A stretch of 47,638 nucleotides of DNA from Phycisphaeraceae bacterium (GTDB lineage Bacteria; Planctomycetota; Phycisphaerae; Phycisphaerales; Zrk34). Under the pieces are notes generated by a model that searched no databases, was not told where the DNA came from, and worked only from the letters and a program-made list of their open reading frames with translations. Position 1 is the stretch's first letter. Every line of letters starts with the position of its first letter. The translations under genes and the position numbers were made by a program. The stretch lies in contig JANQHD010000053.1 of the NCBI GenBank assembly GCA_028282805.1, forward strand, positions 1 through 47,638, given 5' to 3'. Below, piece after piece: positions 18,438 through 26,200 of the stretch.

Positions 18438-18536
18438 TTACTGCGGCGGTTTGTTGTCGTGCTTCAGCCCGCTCTTGATCAGCATGACGCTGCCCGCCGC
18501 GACCAGCAGCGTTGCCGCCGATGCGGCCGTTCTCAT
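18438..18536 (-). CDS. Possible 32-residue membrane peptide
   Basis: A short frame with a hydrophobic stretch (AATLLVAAGSVMLIK) and a basic/polar tail (HDNKPPQ), long enough for one membrane span. No ribosome binding site is visible and the frame is too short to judge by composition. It could equally be chance, or the end of a decayed gene, because the frame stays open upstream to 19034 in the shadow of the next gene. Confidence 0.22.
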   Translation of the reverse strand: MRTAASAATLLVAAGSVMLIKSGLKHDNKPPQ

Positions 18537-18598
18537 AGGCGCTGCCGTCGCTCTGCATGAGCACGAGCTTATGTCGCCATGCGCGGCGGCACAGCCCC

Positions 18599-18616
18599 GG
18601 CCCGCTGAAGCGGGCC
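18599..18616. repeat. Perfect hairpin downstream of the SRPBCC gene
   Basis: GGCCCGC (18599-18605), 4-base loop TGAA, GCGGGCC (18610-18616). It lies about 15 bases beyond copy B of the 3'-end element. Confidence 0.5.
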
Positions 18617-18629
18617 TCGCCATTTCATG

Positions 18630-18655
18630 TTTAGCGACGGCCCGCAGGGCCGGGT
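18630..18655 (-). repeat. 3'-end palindromic element, copy B (after the SRPBCC gene)
   Basis: Sense reading starts ACCCGGCCCTGC and ends GTCGCTAAA. It starts three bases after the stop codon at 18659 and is identical to copy C except at its first bases. Confidence 0.8.
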
Positions 18656-18658
18656 GGG

Positions 18659-19150
18659 TTACGCGGTTTGTTGTGGTGTGTCGAGCGTCTCGAAGTGGTC
18701 GAGCAGCGCCCGCATGCGGAAGCCGAAGATGCGGTCGACGTCGCGCTTGACCAGCAGGCGGTGGATCAGCGGGGCGAGCGGCCCGCCGGGCACGGCGTAC
18801 TCGACGGTGTCGCGGCATAGGGTCACGCCGTCGATCTGTTCGAAGGTGTGTTCGTGTCGCCAGCGTTTGTACGGACCGCGCAGCTGCTCGTCGACGAAGC
18901 GGTGGGGCGGTTGCCACTCGCAGATGCGCGTGCGCCAGCGCACGGGCAGGCCGTGCAGCTTGATCTGGTAGTCGATGAGCGTGCCGACGCGCATCTCGAT
19001 GGGCGGGGGCGTGAGGATGCGGAAGCCCACCCACGGCGGGGTGATCCGCTGGAGGTTGAACGCATCAGAGAAAAAAGCGAACACCTCTTCGAGCGGGCGA
19101 TCGACGGCGAGCGTGGCGTGCTTGACGTAGTTATGCCGCTTCGTGGTCAT
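18659..19150 (-). CDS. SRPBCC-family (START-like) protein
   Basis: A 163-residue protein with the helix-grip fold pattern of ligand-binding SRPBCC proteins: a first strand with VDRPLEEVFAFFSD, then NLQRITPPWVGF, IDYQIKLHGLPVRWRTRI, a strand pair ending FEQIDGVTLCRDTVEYAVPGG, and a long C-terminal helix. Such proteins bind hydrophobic ligands or act as cyclase-like enzymes; which applies here cannot be told. The start codon at 19150 lies 20 bases inside the end of the HTH gene upstream, so translation of the two is probably coupled. A 3'-end element follows the stop. Confidence 0.85.
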   Translation of the reverse strand: MTTKRHNYVKHATLAVDRPLEEVFAFFSDAFNLQRITPPWVGFRILTPPPIEMRVGTLIDYQIKLHGLPVRWRTRICEWQPPHRFVDEQLRGPYKRWRHEHTFEQIDGVTLCRDTVEYAVPGGPLAPLIHRLLVKRDVDRIFGFRMRALLDHFETLDTPQQTA

Positions 19151-19784
19151 CGCGGTCGCCGGGCGTCTGGTCGTCGTCTTTCGCGTCGTTGACGAAGACG
19201 TGGATCAGCTGGTCCCGGCTCGTGTCCTGGCTTTGGCCGCGCTCGTGCCAATAAGCTTGGGCCATCGACCACCAGAAGGGCGGGCGTCCGATGCGCGACT
19301 CGGCGATGAGCTCGCCGGCGGTGTTGGTCTCACCCGACAGGTACACGTCGGCGAACAGCTCGGCCCAGCGCCGCAGCTCCACTTCGTTGAGCGTGCCGAG
19401 GTAGCACGACCAGATGCGCGACCACGCGCCGTCTTCCTGCCAACGGCGCAGGCGCCGCTGGCAGGTGCGCGGCGAAGGCGTGGGGCTGGGCAGGTCCTGC
19501 CAGCGTGCGCGGTTCCGCATCACCCACAACACCGCCTCGAGCACCTCGCGGTTGTCGGTGGGGCGGCGCCCGACGGAGTAGGTGCGACCCATCTCCGGCA
19601 GCTGCCGCAATACATCCCATTGTGCGTCGGTCATCTGCATCGGTTGTGTTCTCGGAAAACGGCGTTCCAACCCAATACGCTTGTTCGCACTTACTCTAGG
19701 CAGCTTGATGGGTTGTGACGCGTTCGTGTTTGCGTCAGAAAATGCCGATTTTTCTTTCTTCTTTGCTCGTGTCATGACGATCAT
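19131..19784 (-). CDS. IS5-type transposase N-terminal (DUF4096-like) protein without a DDE domain
   Basis: A 217-residue protein. Residues about 50-125 match the N-terminal DNA-binding part of IS4/IS5-family transposases: MTDAQWDVLRQLPEM, GRRPTDNREVLEAVLWVMRN, ARWQDLPSPTPSPRTCQRRL, RRWQEDGAWSRI. The DDE nuclease domain that should follow is absent. Instead there is a shorter unique end (SYL/VNDAKDDDQTPGDRDDHEAA), so this is probably a truncated or domesticated transposase. A GGGAG site seven bases before the ATG at 19784 and conserved gene order argue for a maintained gene. It lies 50 bases after folE and overlaps the SRPBCC gene by 20 bases on the same strand. Confidence 0.8.
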   Translation of the reverse strand: MIVMTRAKKKEKSAFSDANTNASQPIKLPRVSANKRIGLERRFPRTQPMQMTDAQWDVLRQLPEMGRTYSVGRRPTDNREVLEAVLWVMRNRARWQDLPSPTPSPRTCQRRLRRWQEDGAWSRIWSCYLGTLNEVELRRWAELFADVYLSGETNTAGELIAESRIGRPPFWWSMAQAYWHERGQSQDTSRDQLIHVFVNDAKDDDQTPGDRDDHEAA

Positions 19785-19834
19785 CCCAAAGCTCCCATGT
19801 GAGCACTGACGCGTTAAGCGCTGTTAAACTGCCC

Positions 19835-20476
19835 TTACGTTTTCATTAACGCGAGAACTTCTGTCCGGGCGGCGTTGTCTTGCTTGAAATGGCCGCGTAA
19901 GGCGGAGGTGACCATCATGCCGTGGGGCTTGGCCACGCCGCGCATTTTCAAACACAGGTGTTCACTTTCGATGACCACGGCCACGCCGCGCGGCTTGAGG
20001 TGCGCGACCAGCGCGTCGGCGATCTGGTTGGTCAGCCGTTCCTGGACCTGCGGCCGACGCGCGAACACTTCGACGGTGCGCGCGAGCTTGCTCAAGCCCA
20101 CGACCTTGCCATCGGCCGGCAGGTACGCGACGTGGGCCTTGCCTTGGAACGGCAACAGGTGGTGCTCGCAAAGCGAAAAGAAGTCGATGTCTTTCAGCAG
20201 CACCACCTCGTCGGCCTGCTCGTGAAACACGCGGGCCAGGTGCGTGCCGGGCTCTTCGTGCAGGCCGGAGAACAACTCGGCGTAAGCGCGGGCCACGCGG
20301 CGGGGCGTGTCGAGCAGGCCGTGGCGCTGCGGGTCTTCGCCGATCGCCAGCAGGATCTCGCGCACCGCGTGCTCGATACGCGGCTGGTCGATGAAACCCC
20401 CGGGCTGGTCACCCCGCCCGGCGCGGTGCGGTTGGGTGGGTGTTTGGTGGCGCGCATTGGCGTTTTCGACGATCAT
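19835..20476 (-). CDS. folE: GTP cyclohydrolase I
   Basis: A 213-residue enzyme that converts GTP to dihydroneopterin triphosphate, the first step of folate synthesis. Zinc ligands are visible as C103 and H106 ([10 protein letters not shown]) and C175 ([10 protein letters not shown]). Other blocks are [32 protein letters not shown] and [10 protein letters not shown] chose 20476 as the start because AAAGG lies six bases upstream and the likely promoter at 20514-20542 would place the transcript start near 20507, just before it; codons further upstream (20500, 20542) lack a ribosome site. It heads a minus-strand run folE, HTH protein, SRPBCC protein. Confidence 0.96.
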   Translation of the reverse strand: MIVENANARHQTPTQPHRAGRGDQPGGFIDQPRIEHAVREILLAIGEDPQRHGLLDTPRRVARAYAELFSGLHEEPGTHLARVFHEQADEVVLLKDIDFFSLCEHHLLPFQGKAHVAYLPADGKVVGLSKLARTVEVFARRPQVQERLTNQIADALVAHLKPRGVAVVIESEHLCLKMRGVAKPHGMMVTSALRGHFKQDNAARTEVLALMKT

Positions 20477-20513
20477 GGCGGGCCTTTCAAAAACAGCCAT
20501 AACGTTCGAAATG

Positions 20514-20542
20514 ACAATATTGGTGTCGTTACGCCGAGTCAA
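20514..20542 (-). promoter_or_regulatory. Promoter of the folE run
   Basis: On the minus strand TTGACT (20542-20537), exactly 17 bases, then TATTGT (20519-20514). This agrees well with a sigma-70-type promoter. It is 38 bases upstream of the chosen folE start. Confidence 0.7.
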
Positions 20543-20618
20543 TTTCTTTCGTCGAAAAATTGATGTCTTGATTTAAACCATTGTTTTATATGGGATTAAC
20601 TTGTGTCTCGGGAAAGGG

Positions 20619-20648
20619 TTCGCATCACGGCGCGGCGTGAGCTATAAT
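20619..20648 (+). promoter_or_regulatory. Promoter of the MerR/B12-fold regulator
   Basis: TTCGCA (20619-20624), 18 bases, then a perfect TATAAT (20643-20648). The start codon is 28 bases downstream. It is divergent from the folE promoter across about 76 bases. Confidence 0.6.
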
Positions 20649-20675
20649 CGTTCAAAACGGTGAAAGGCTTGTCTA

Positions 20676-21548
20676 TTGATCACCACGCTATCCCCGAAAG
20701 AACTTGCTGAAGCGATCGGCGCGAGCGAATCGTCGCTCAAGCGCTGGGTCGACAGCGGCAAGCTCACCGCGTCGCGCACGGCCGGCGGCCACCGGCGGAT
20801 CGCGCTGACCGAAGCCATCCGCTTCATCCGCGCCGCCGAGTTGCACGTGGTGCGACCGGATCGCCTGGGCCTGCCCCAGGCCCCGCACGTCGACGCCGCC
20901 GACCCCACCGACTCCGCCGAGCGGTTGTTCGTCGCGCTCAACGCCGGCGACGCGCCCACCGCCGAGGCCATGCTGCTCAACGCCTTCCTCGATGGTCAAA
21001 CCGTGGTGTCGATCTTCGACGGCGCCGTCCGCCTGGCCATGGAACGCCTCGGCGAGCTCTGGCAGCACCGCGAAGACGGCATCTTCATCGAGCACCGCGC
21101 CACCGACATCATGGTCCACATCCTCAACCGCCTGCGTTCGCTGTTGGCCGCCCCGGGCCTCGACGCCACCCCCGCCGTCGGCGGCGCGCTGTCGGGCGAC
21201 CCCTACATCATGCCCACCCTCATGGCCAGCCTCGCCCTGACCGACGCCGGCTGGCGCGCCGTGAACATCGGCCCCAATTCGCCGACCGCCACGCTCGTCC
21301 AGGCCGCCACCCATTACCACGCCCGGCTCATCTGGGTCAGCATCTCCTCCGAGAGCCCCGCACGCCGGCAGCACGACGACCTGCACCAGCTCGTGGCCCG
21401 CCTGCCCGATCGCGATATGATGGTCGCCGTCGGCGGGCGGTTCGCCGACCGTTCGGTCACCACCCTCTCCGACCGGATCGTGACCGTGCAGTCCATGGCC
21501 GAGCTCGTCGGCTTCGCCCGTGGCCTGATCTCCAACCCCGCCGCGTGA
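20676..21548 (+). CDS. MerR-type regulator with a degenerate cobalamin-binding fold (CarH/LitR-like)
   Basis: A 290-residue regulator. Residues 5-55 are a MerR-like winged helix (SPKELAEAIGASESSLKRWV...RTAGGHRRI); 80-165 are the helical cap of B12-binding proteins; 166-285 are a Rossmann-like B12 domain (MASLALTDAGWRAVNIGP). In the cap, W129 is followed after nine residues by E139-H140, the Wx9EH signature of light-sensing CarH/LitR-type repressors. The cobalt-ligating ExHxxG loop, however, reads GDPYIMP (residues 174-180), with Tyr in place of His and Pro in place of the last Gly, so cobalamin may be held differently or not at all. The start is TTG with AAAGG about eight bases upstream. pdxH follows after 19 bases. 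Confidence 0.85.
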   Translation: MITTLSPKELAEAIGASESSLKRWVDSGKLTASRTAGGHRRIALTEAIRFIRAAELHVVRPDRLGLPQAPHVDAADPTDSAERLFVALNAGDAPTAEAMLLNAFLDGQTVVSIFDGAVRLAMERLGELWQHREDGIFIEHRATDIMVHILNRLRSLLAAPGLDATPAVGGALSGDPYIMPTLMASLALTDAGWRAVNIGPNSPTATLVQAATHYHARLIWVSISSESPARRQHDDLHQLVARLPDRDMMVAVGGRFADRSVTTLSDRIVTVQSMAELVGFARGLISNPAA

Positions 21549-21567
21549 TCGCCGAGCAGCACACGCC

Positions 21568-22230
21568 TTGACCAAGAAACCCTCCGAGCGCGACATCGCC
21601 GCCATGCGGCGGAACTACACCCGCACCGGCCTGACCGAGCAGATGGCCGGCGCCGACCCCTTTGCGCTGTTCGAGCAGTGGTTCGACGTCGCCGTGCAGA
21701 CCAACCCCGGCGATTGGTACGAGCCCAACGTCATGTCCCTCGCCACCGTCGCGCCCGACGGCACCCCCTCCAACCGCATCGTGCTGCTCAAGGGCTACGA
21801 CACCCACGGCTTCGTCTTCTTCACCAACTACGAATCGCGCAAGGCCGACGAGATCACCCAAAACCCAAACGTCGCGCTCTGCTTTCATTGGCCGCAGCTC
21901 GAACGCCAGGTCCGCATCGTCGGCGCCGCCGCCCGGATCGACCGCGCCGCCAACGAAGACTACTTCGCCACCCGCCCCCGCGGCAGCCGGCTCGGCGCGT
22001 GGGTGTCCAGCCAATCCCTGCTCACCACGCTCGGCGAGCTGCGCAGCGAGTTCGACCGCATGACCAAGGAGTTCGACGGCCACGACATCCCCTGCCCGCC
22101 CAACTGGGGCGGCTACCGCGTGACGCCGACCGAAATCGAGTTCTGGCAGGGCCGACCCAACCGCATGCACGACCGCATCCACTTCGAGCGCGACGGCGAC
22201 ACGTGGCGCCGCCAACGCCTCGCGCCGTGA
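21568..22230 (+). CDS. pdxH: Pyridoxamine/pyridoxine 5'-phosphate oxidase
   Basis: A 220-residue FMN enzyme that oxidises PNP or PMP to pyridoxal 5'-phosphate. Family blocks are RRNYTRTGLTE, NVMSLATVAPDGTPSNRIVLLKGYD, GFVFFTNYESRKADEI, VRIVGAA, YFATRPRGSRLGAWVSSQS, PPNWGGYRVTP and the end FWQGRPNRMHDR. The start is a TTG at 21568, which gives the usual length; an ATG at 21604 would cut into the conserved N-terminus. It lies 19 bases after the MerR/B12-fold gene and is likely co-transcribed with it. Copy C of the 3'-end element starts three bases after the stop. Confidence 0.96.
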   Translation: MTKKPSERDIAAMRRNYTRTGLTEQMAGADPFALFEQWFDVAVQTNPGDWYEPNVMSLATVAPDGTPSNRIVLLKGYDTHGFVFFTNYESRKADEITQNPNVALCFHWPQLERQVRIVGAAARIDRAANEDYFATRPRGSRLGAWVSSQSLLTTLGELRSEFDRMTKEFDGHDIPCPPNWGGYRVTPTEIEFWQGRPNRMHDRIHFERDGDTWRRQRLAP

Positions 22231-22233
22231 GCG

Positions 22234-22260
22234 AGCCCGGCCCTGCGGGCCGTCGCTAAA
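22234..22260 (+). repeat. 3'-end palindromic element, copy C (after pdxH)
   Basis: It starts AGCCCGGCCC and ends CGTCGCTAAA, in the same orientation relative to the gene as copies A and B. Confidence 0.8.
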
Positions 22261-22267
22261 CGACCCT

Positions 22268-22496
22268 CGCGCACCGGCGCTGCGCCCGTGCTTCGCGTAT
22301 CGCAGCGCACCCCTCATCACGCCCCGCAAACCACGATCGGCCCCCGCGCCCGACGCGACGGTGCGCAACACGGCCCGTGTGTGCGCACGCCGCCGCGCAC
22401 CGAAGTGTCGCCGTGCGCGCGCCGCGGCAGAAACACCCCCGTTCCCGGCGCACCAACGCCGCCCGCGCAGCTGTGCGCACCGCACCGCGGTGCGCA
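22268..22496. repeat. Cluster of four strong hairpins with a shared GTGCGC stem
   Basis: No credible protein frame was found in the 366 bases between pdxH and the transposase gene. Four stems were seen: GCACCGGCGC/GCGCCCGTGC (22271-22290); GTGCGCAACACG with CGTGTGTGCGCAC (22361-22388); GCGCAC/GTGCGC (22395-22418); and a perfect TGCGCACCGC, loop ACC, GCGGTGCGCA (22474-22496). All contain GTGCGC or GCGCAC. This could be a structured RNA or a REP-like array connected with the adjacent transposase. Confidence 0.55.
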
Positions 22497-22575
22497 GAAA
22501 ACGAACGATCCGCTATTACGCGTTGTTCGGAAGCGAGCGGCGGCGTGTTCTGATGGTCGCATACCGAAAGGGGGG

Positions 22576-22602
22576 CCGCGAATACCATTCGCGGCTTTAT
22601 GT
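22576..22602 (-). repeat. REP-like hairpin at the end of the RAYT gene
   Basis: Plus strand: CCGCGAAT, loop ACC, ATTCGCGG, then CTTTATG. The transposase stop codon (22597-22599) lies inside the CTTTATG foot. A nearly identical 26-base copy lies at 23168-23193. Confidence 0.8.
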
Positions 22603-23136
22603 GATGAAACCGTACGGGCGTGGGGGCAGGCCGTGGCGGGTGTTGTGGCGTTCGATGTATTGACGGGTGTTGGCCCATTGGCCGTCGTCGAACACGTAGG
22701 TGCACCACTTGCCGCGCGCCCAGACGGGGCCGACGTGTGGCGTGCGTTCGTGCACAAAACGCGTGGTTTGTTGGGCGAGCCATTTGCACGTGCGGTCGAT
22801 GTCGCGTGGGGTGTACGTCATCAACAAATGCATATGCGTTGACTCGATGGTCATGGCCGCGACGCGCCAATCAGACGTTTCGGCGCAACGCCCGACGGTT
22901 GTGACGATGGCGTCGATCATGTCGGGCGTGAAACGTACGGGCGGGTGTTGCATGCGTTCCTCGGCCATCCGTTGGCGGATCGGGTCACCGGCGTGCAGCG
23001 TGTGCGGTTCGGTGTAACCGATTTGATCGTCCCACGCCGACGACCAGTGCCCGCGCCGGTCGCCCGGCAGCCAAAGGCCGTAACCCGATTTAACGATGTG
23101 GCGCCCCAGTGTGCGTGGCGTGCGCCCATGGTACAT
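22597..23136 (-). CDS. RAYT/IS200-like HUH tyrosine transposase
   Basis: A 179-residue protein of the Y1 transposase fold. It has the metal-binding HxH pair at H101-H103 (ESTHMHLLMTY) and a catalytic tyrosine candidate at Y160 (TRQYIERHN), spaced as in REP-associated tyrosine transposases. The N-terminus (MYHGRTPRTLGRHIVKSGYG) differs from classical IS200 TnpA. No IS200 left/right ends were recognised; instead REP-like hairpins lie on both sides, so it is probably a single-copy domesticated RAYT that acts on REP sequences. The start at 23136 is directly preceded by a hairpin whose base ends three bases before the ATG, with no room for a ribosome binding site. Confidence 0.85.
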   Translation of the reverse strand: MYHGRTPRTLGRHIVKSGYGLWLPGDRRGHWSSAWDDQIGYTEPHTLHAGDPIRQRMAEERMQHPPVRFTPDMIDAIVTTVGRCAETSDWRVAAMTIESTHMHLLMTYTPRDIDRTCKWLAQQTTRFVHERTPHVGPVWARGKWCTYVFDDGQWANTRQYIERHNTRHGLPPRPYGFIT

Positions 23137-23138
23137 AA

Positions 23139-23193
23139 AGCCGCGGATGTGATCCGCGGCTCGGGGACCGCGAATACCATTCGCGGCTTTGTG
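23139..23193. repeat. Inverted REP pair (BIME-like) upstream of the RAYT gene
   Basis: The first hairpin is GCCGCGGAT, loop GTG, ATCCGCGGC (about 23141-23161). The second is CCGCGAAT, ACC, ATTCGCGG, CTTTGTG (23168-23193). Read outward, both share a CAYAAAGCCGCGRAT foot and stem in opposite orientation, as in BIMEs. The pair fills the gap between the RND pump stop (23205) and the transposase start (23136). Confidence 0.8.
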
Positions 23194-23204
23194 TTTCGTG
23201 GGAG

Positions 23205-26200
23205 TTATGTGTCGGCGGTTTGTGGTTTGCGTTCGGGCACGATCTCTTCGGGGCCGCCGTCTTCGGGGATGGGCACGGGGGCGCCGGGGACGTTCTCGGG
23301 GTTCGCGTACCAGTCGTCGGCCTTGTCGGGGCCGAGCACGAGCCGGCGGAGGTCTTCGAGGACCATGTACGTCGCCGGCACGATCAGCAGGATGATGCCC
23401 GTGGCGAAGAGGACGCCGAAGCCGAGGCTGACGGCCATGGGGATCAGGAACTGCGCCTGGATCGAGCGTTCGAGGATCATCGGCAACAAGCCGAAGAACG
23501 TGGTCAGCGTCGTCAGCAGGATCGGCCGGAAGCGCCGGGTGCCGGACTCCATGAGGGTCTCGTTGAGCGGTGCGCCTTGGGCGCGTTTGCGGTTGATCAG
23601 GTCGATCATGATCAGCGAGTCGTTCACGACCACGCCGGTCAGCGCGACGATGCCGAACATGGACATGAAGCTGAGCGGCAGGCCGCCGGACATCGCCTCG
23701 TAGAACCCGCCGAACACGCCGTGGTCGCCCATGAGGACCCAGAGGTTGCCGGAGATGACGGCCTTGAGGACGCCGACGATCATGTGGCCGAACACCGCGC
23801 CGACGAGGCCGAAGGGGATGGCCATCATGATGATCAGCGGCTGGATGTAGGATCGGAACTGGATGGCGAGGAGGAAGAAGATCGCGATCAGCGCGAGGAT
23901 GAAGTTGCTCTTGAGCGAGCCCATCGCGTCGTTGCGTTCTTTCTGTTCGCCTTCCATGTTCCAGCCGAGCCCGTCGTACTTGGCGACGAGGGCGGGCAGG
24001 TGCTTGGTCTTGAGGTCGGCGTTGATCTTGTCGGAATCGGCGACGGCCTTGTCGGTGTCGGCGAGGACGAGGACGGTGCGTTCCTGGTCGGTGCGGTAGA
24101 TGACGGCGAAGTCGCGGCCGTACTTGACTTGCACCACGTCGAGCAGCGGCACCTCGGCGCCGTCGGCGAGGCGGATGCGCATGTCGTCGATGGTGGACAG
24201 CGATCGGCGTTCGTCTTCGGTGTAGCGGACGAGGACCTTGATCTCGTCGCGGCCGCGCTGGATGCGCTGGGCCTCTTCGCCGTAGAAGGCCTGGCGGAGC
24301 TGGCGGGCGACGTCGACCTTGCGGACGCCCAGCGCCTCGCCGAGGGGGGTGAGGCCGACGATCTCCAGCTGGCGTTTGCCGACGACGTAGTTGTCGGTGA
24401 TGTCGGTGACGCCCCTGAACTCTCGGAGGGTCGCGGTCAGCTCCTCGACGGCGGCGAGCAGGGTGGCCTGGTCGCGGTGTGCGAGCTCGACGCTGATCGC
24501 GTCGGAGTCCATGAAGTTGGCGGTGTAGTCGAGGCTGGTGGCGCCGGGCACGTCGCCGACGATCTCGCGCCAGCGGTTGACCATGGTCTCGGCGGAGATG
24601 CCGCGCACCTCGCCCTCGAGCAGTTCGACGTTCACCTCGGCCAGGTGCCCGCCGGAGCGGTCTTCGGGGGTGCCGCCGCCGCGGTTGGTCATCTCGCGCG
24701 TCATCGGCTGGGCGCCGACCACGGCGGTGATGTGCTTGAACAACGGCGGCGCGCCCTCGGGCCGGTCGGCCTCGAACTCCTGGCGGACCTGCTCGGCGGC
24801 GGCCTCGAAGCGGTCGACGATCTTGACTGTCTGCTCGGCGGGTGTGCCGGGCGGCATGGTCAGCGCCACGAGCATGTTGTCGGCTTCCACGGCGGGGAAG
24901 AACTCGGTGCGCAGGTGCCGGCCCTGCACGATGCCCCCGGTGATGATCAGGGCCGCGAACCCGATGCTCAGCGTCAGGTAGCGGTGGCGGATGGCGGCGG
25001 CGAGCGTGGGCCGGTAGTAGCGCTCGATGAAGGTGTTCAGCAGCGTGCGGAGCCTGGCCTGGAAGCGGCCGATCAGCCCGCGGTGCTCGACGAGCTTGCC
25101 GCCGGACAGGTGGCTGGGCAGGATCACGAACGCCTCGATCAGCGAGATGAGCAGCACGCTGATGACCACGACGGGCATGGCGCGGAGGATCTGGAACCAG
25201 ACGCCCTCGCCCTTCATCAGCGGCAGGAAGGCGACGATGGTGGTGATGATGGCCATGGTGACCGGGCCGACCATCTCGCGGACGCCCTTGATCGCCGCGG
25301 CCAGACCGGACATGTTGCCCTTCTGCCGGTAGTTGAAGATGTTTTCGCCGACCACGATCGCGTCGTCGACGACGATGCCGAGCACCACGATGAACGCGAA
25401 CAGCGAGATCATGTTCAACGACATGTCGAACACCGGCAGCAGCACGAACGCGCCGAGGAACGACATGGGGATGCCGAGCATGGTCCAGAACGCCAGCCGC
25501 AGGTCGAGGAAGCAGGCGAGCACGAGGAACACGAGGATCAGGCCGATCGTGCCGTTGCGCAGCAGCAGGCTGATGCGTCCCTTGAGGAACTCGGAGTTGT
25601 CGAGGGTGACGGTCATCCGGATGTCGCCGGGCAACTGGTCGTTCATCGCCGCGACGTAGCGCTTGACGGTGCGGGCGACCTCGAGCTCGTCCTGCTCGCC
25701 GACGCGGAAGACGTTGACCGCCACCGCGGGGTTGCCGTCGAACTTGTACGACTCGTCGGTCTCGGCGAAGCCGTCGATCACGTCGGCGATGTCGGCGAGC
25801 TTGAGGTTGGTGCCGTCGGGCTGGGTCATGACGACGACCTGCTCGAAGTCCTCGGCGGTGTAGTACTGGCCGCGGGTGCGGACGAGCATGTGGCCGCCCT
25901 CGGCGCGCAGCGTGCCGGCGGAGAGGTCCAGCGAGCTGCGGCGCACCGCGTCGGCGACCTGGCCGAAGCTCAGGTTGTGCCGGCGGAGCGTGTCCTCGGA
26001 GACCTCGATCGCGATCTCGTACTCGGGCAGCCCGTCGATGCTCACCGTGGAGATGCCCTTCGGCGGGCGGATGGCCGACAGCGCCTTCTCGCCGGTGTAC
26101 TGCCACCGCTTCCAGAACGGCATGTCGCCCAACCGCGACTCGTAGTGCGTCGTGGCGAGCTTTTGCGCCCGGCCGGTGGTCAGGTCGTCGCGCACGCGCT

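Noticed and set aside
22571..23193. A complete IS200-type insertion sequence
   Set aside because: No IS200/IS605 ends or target site were recognised; the flanking hairpins fit REP elements better.
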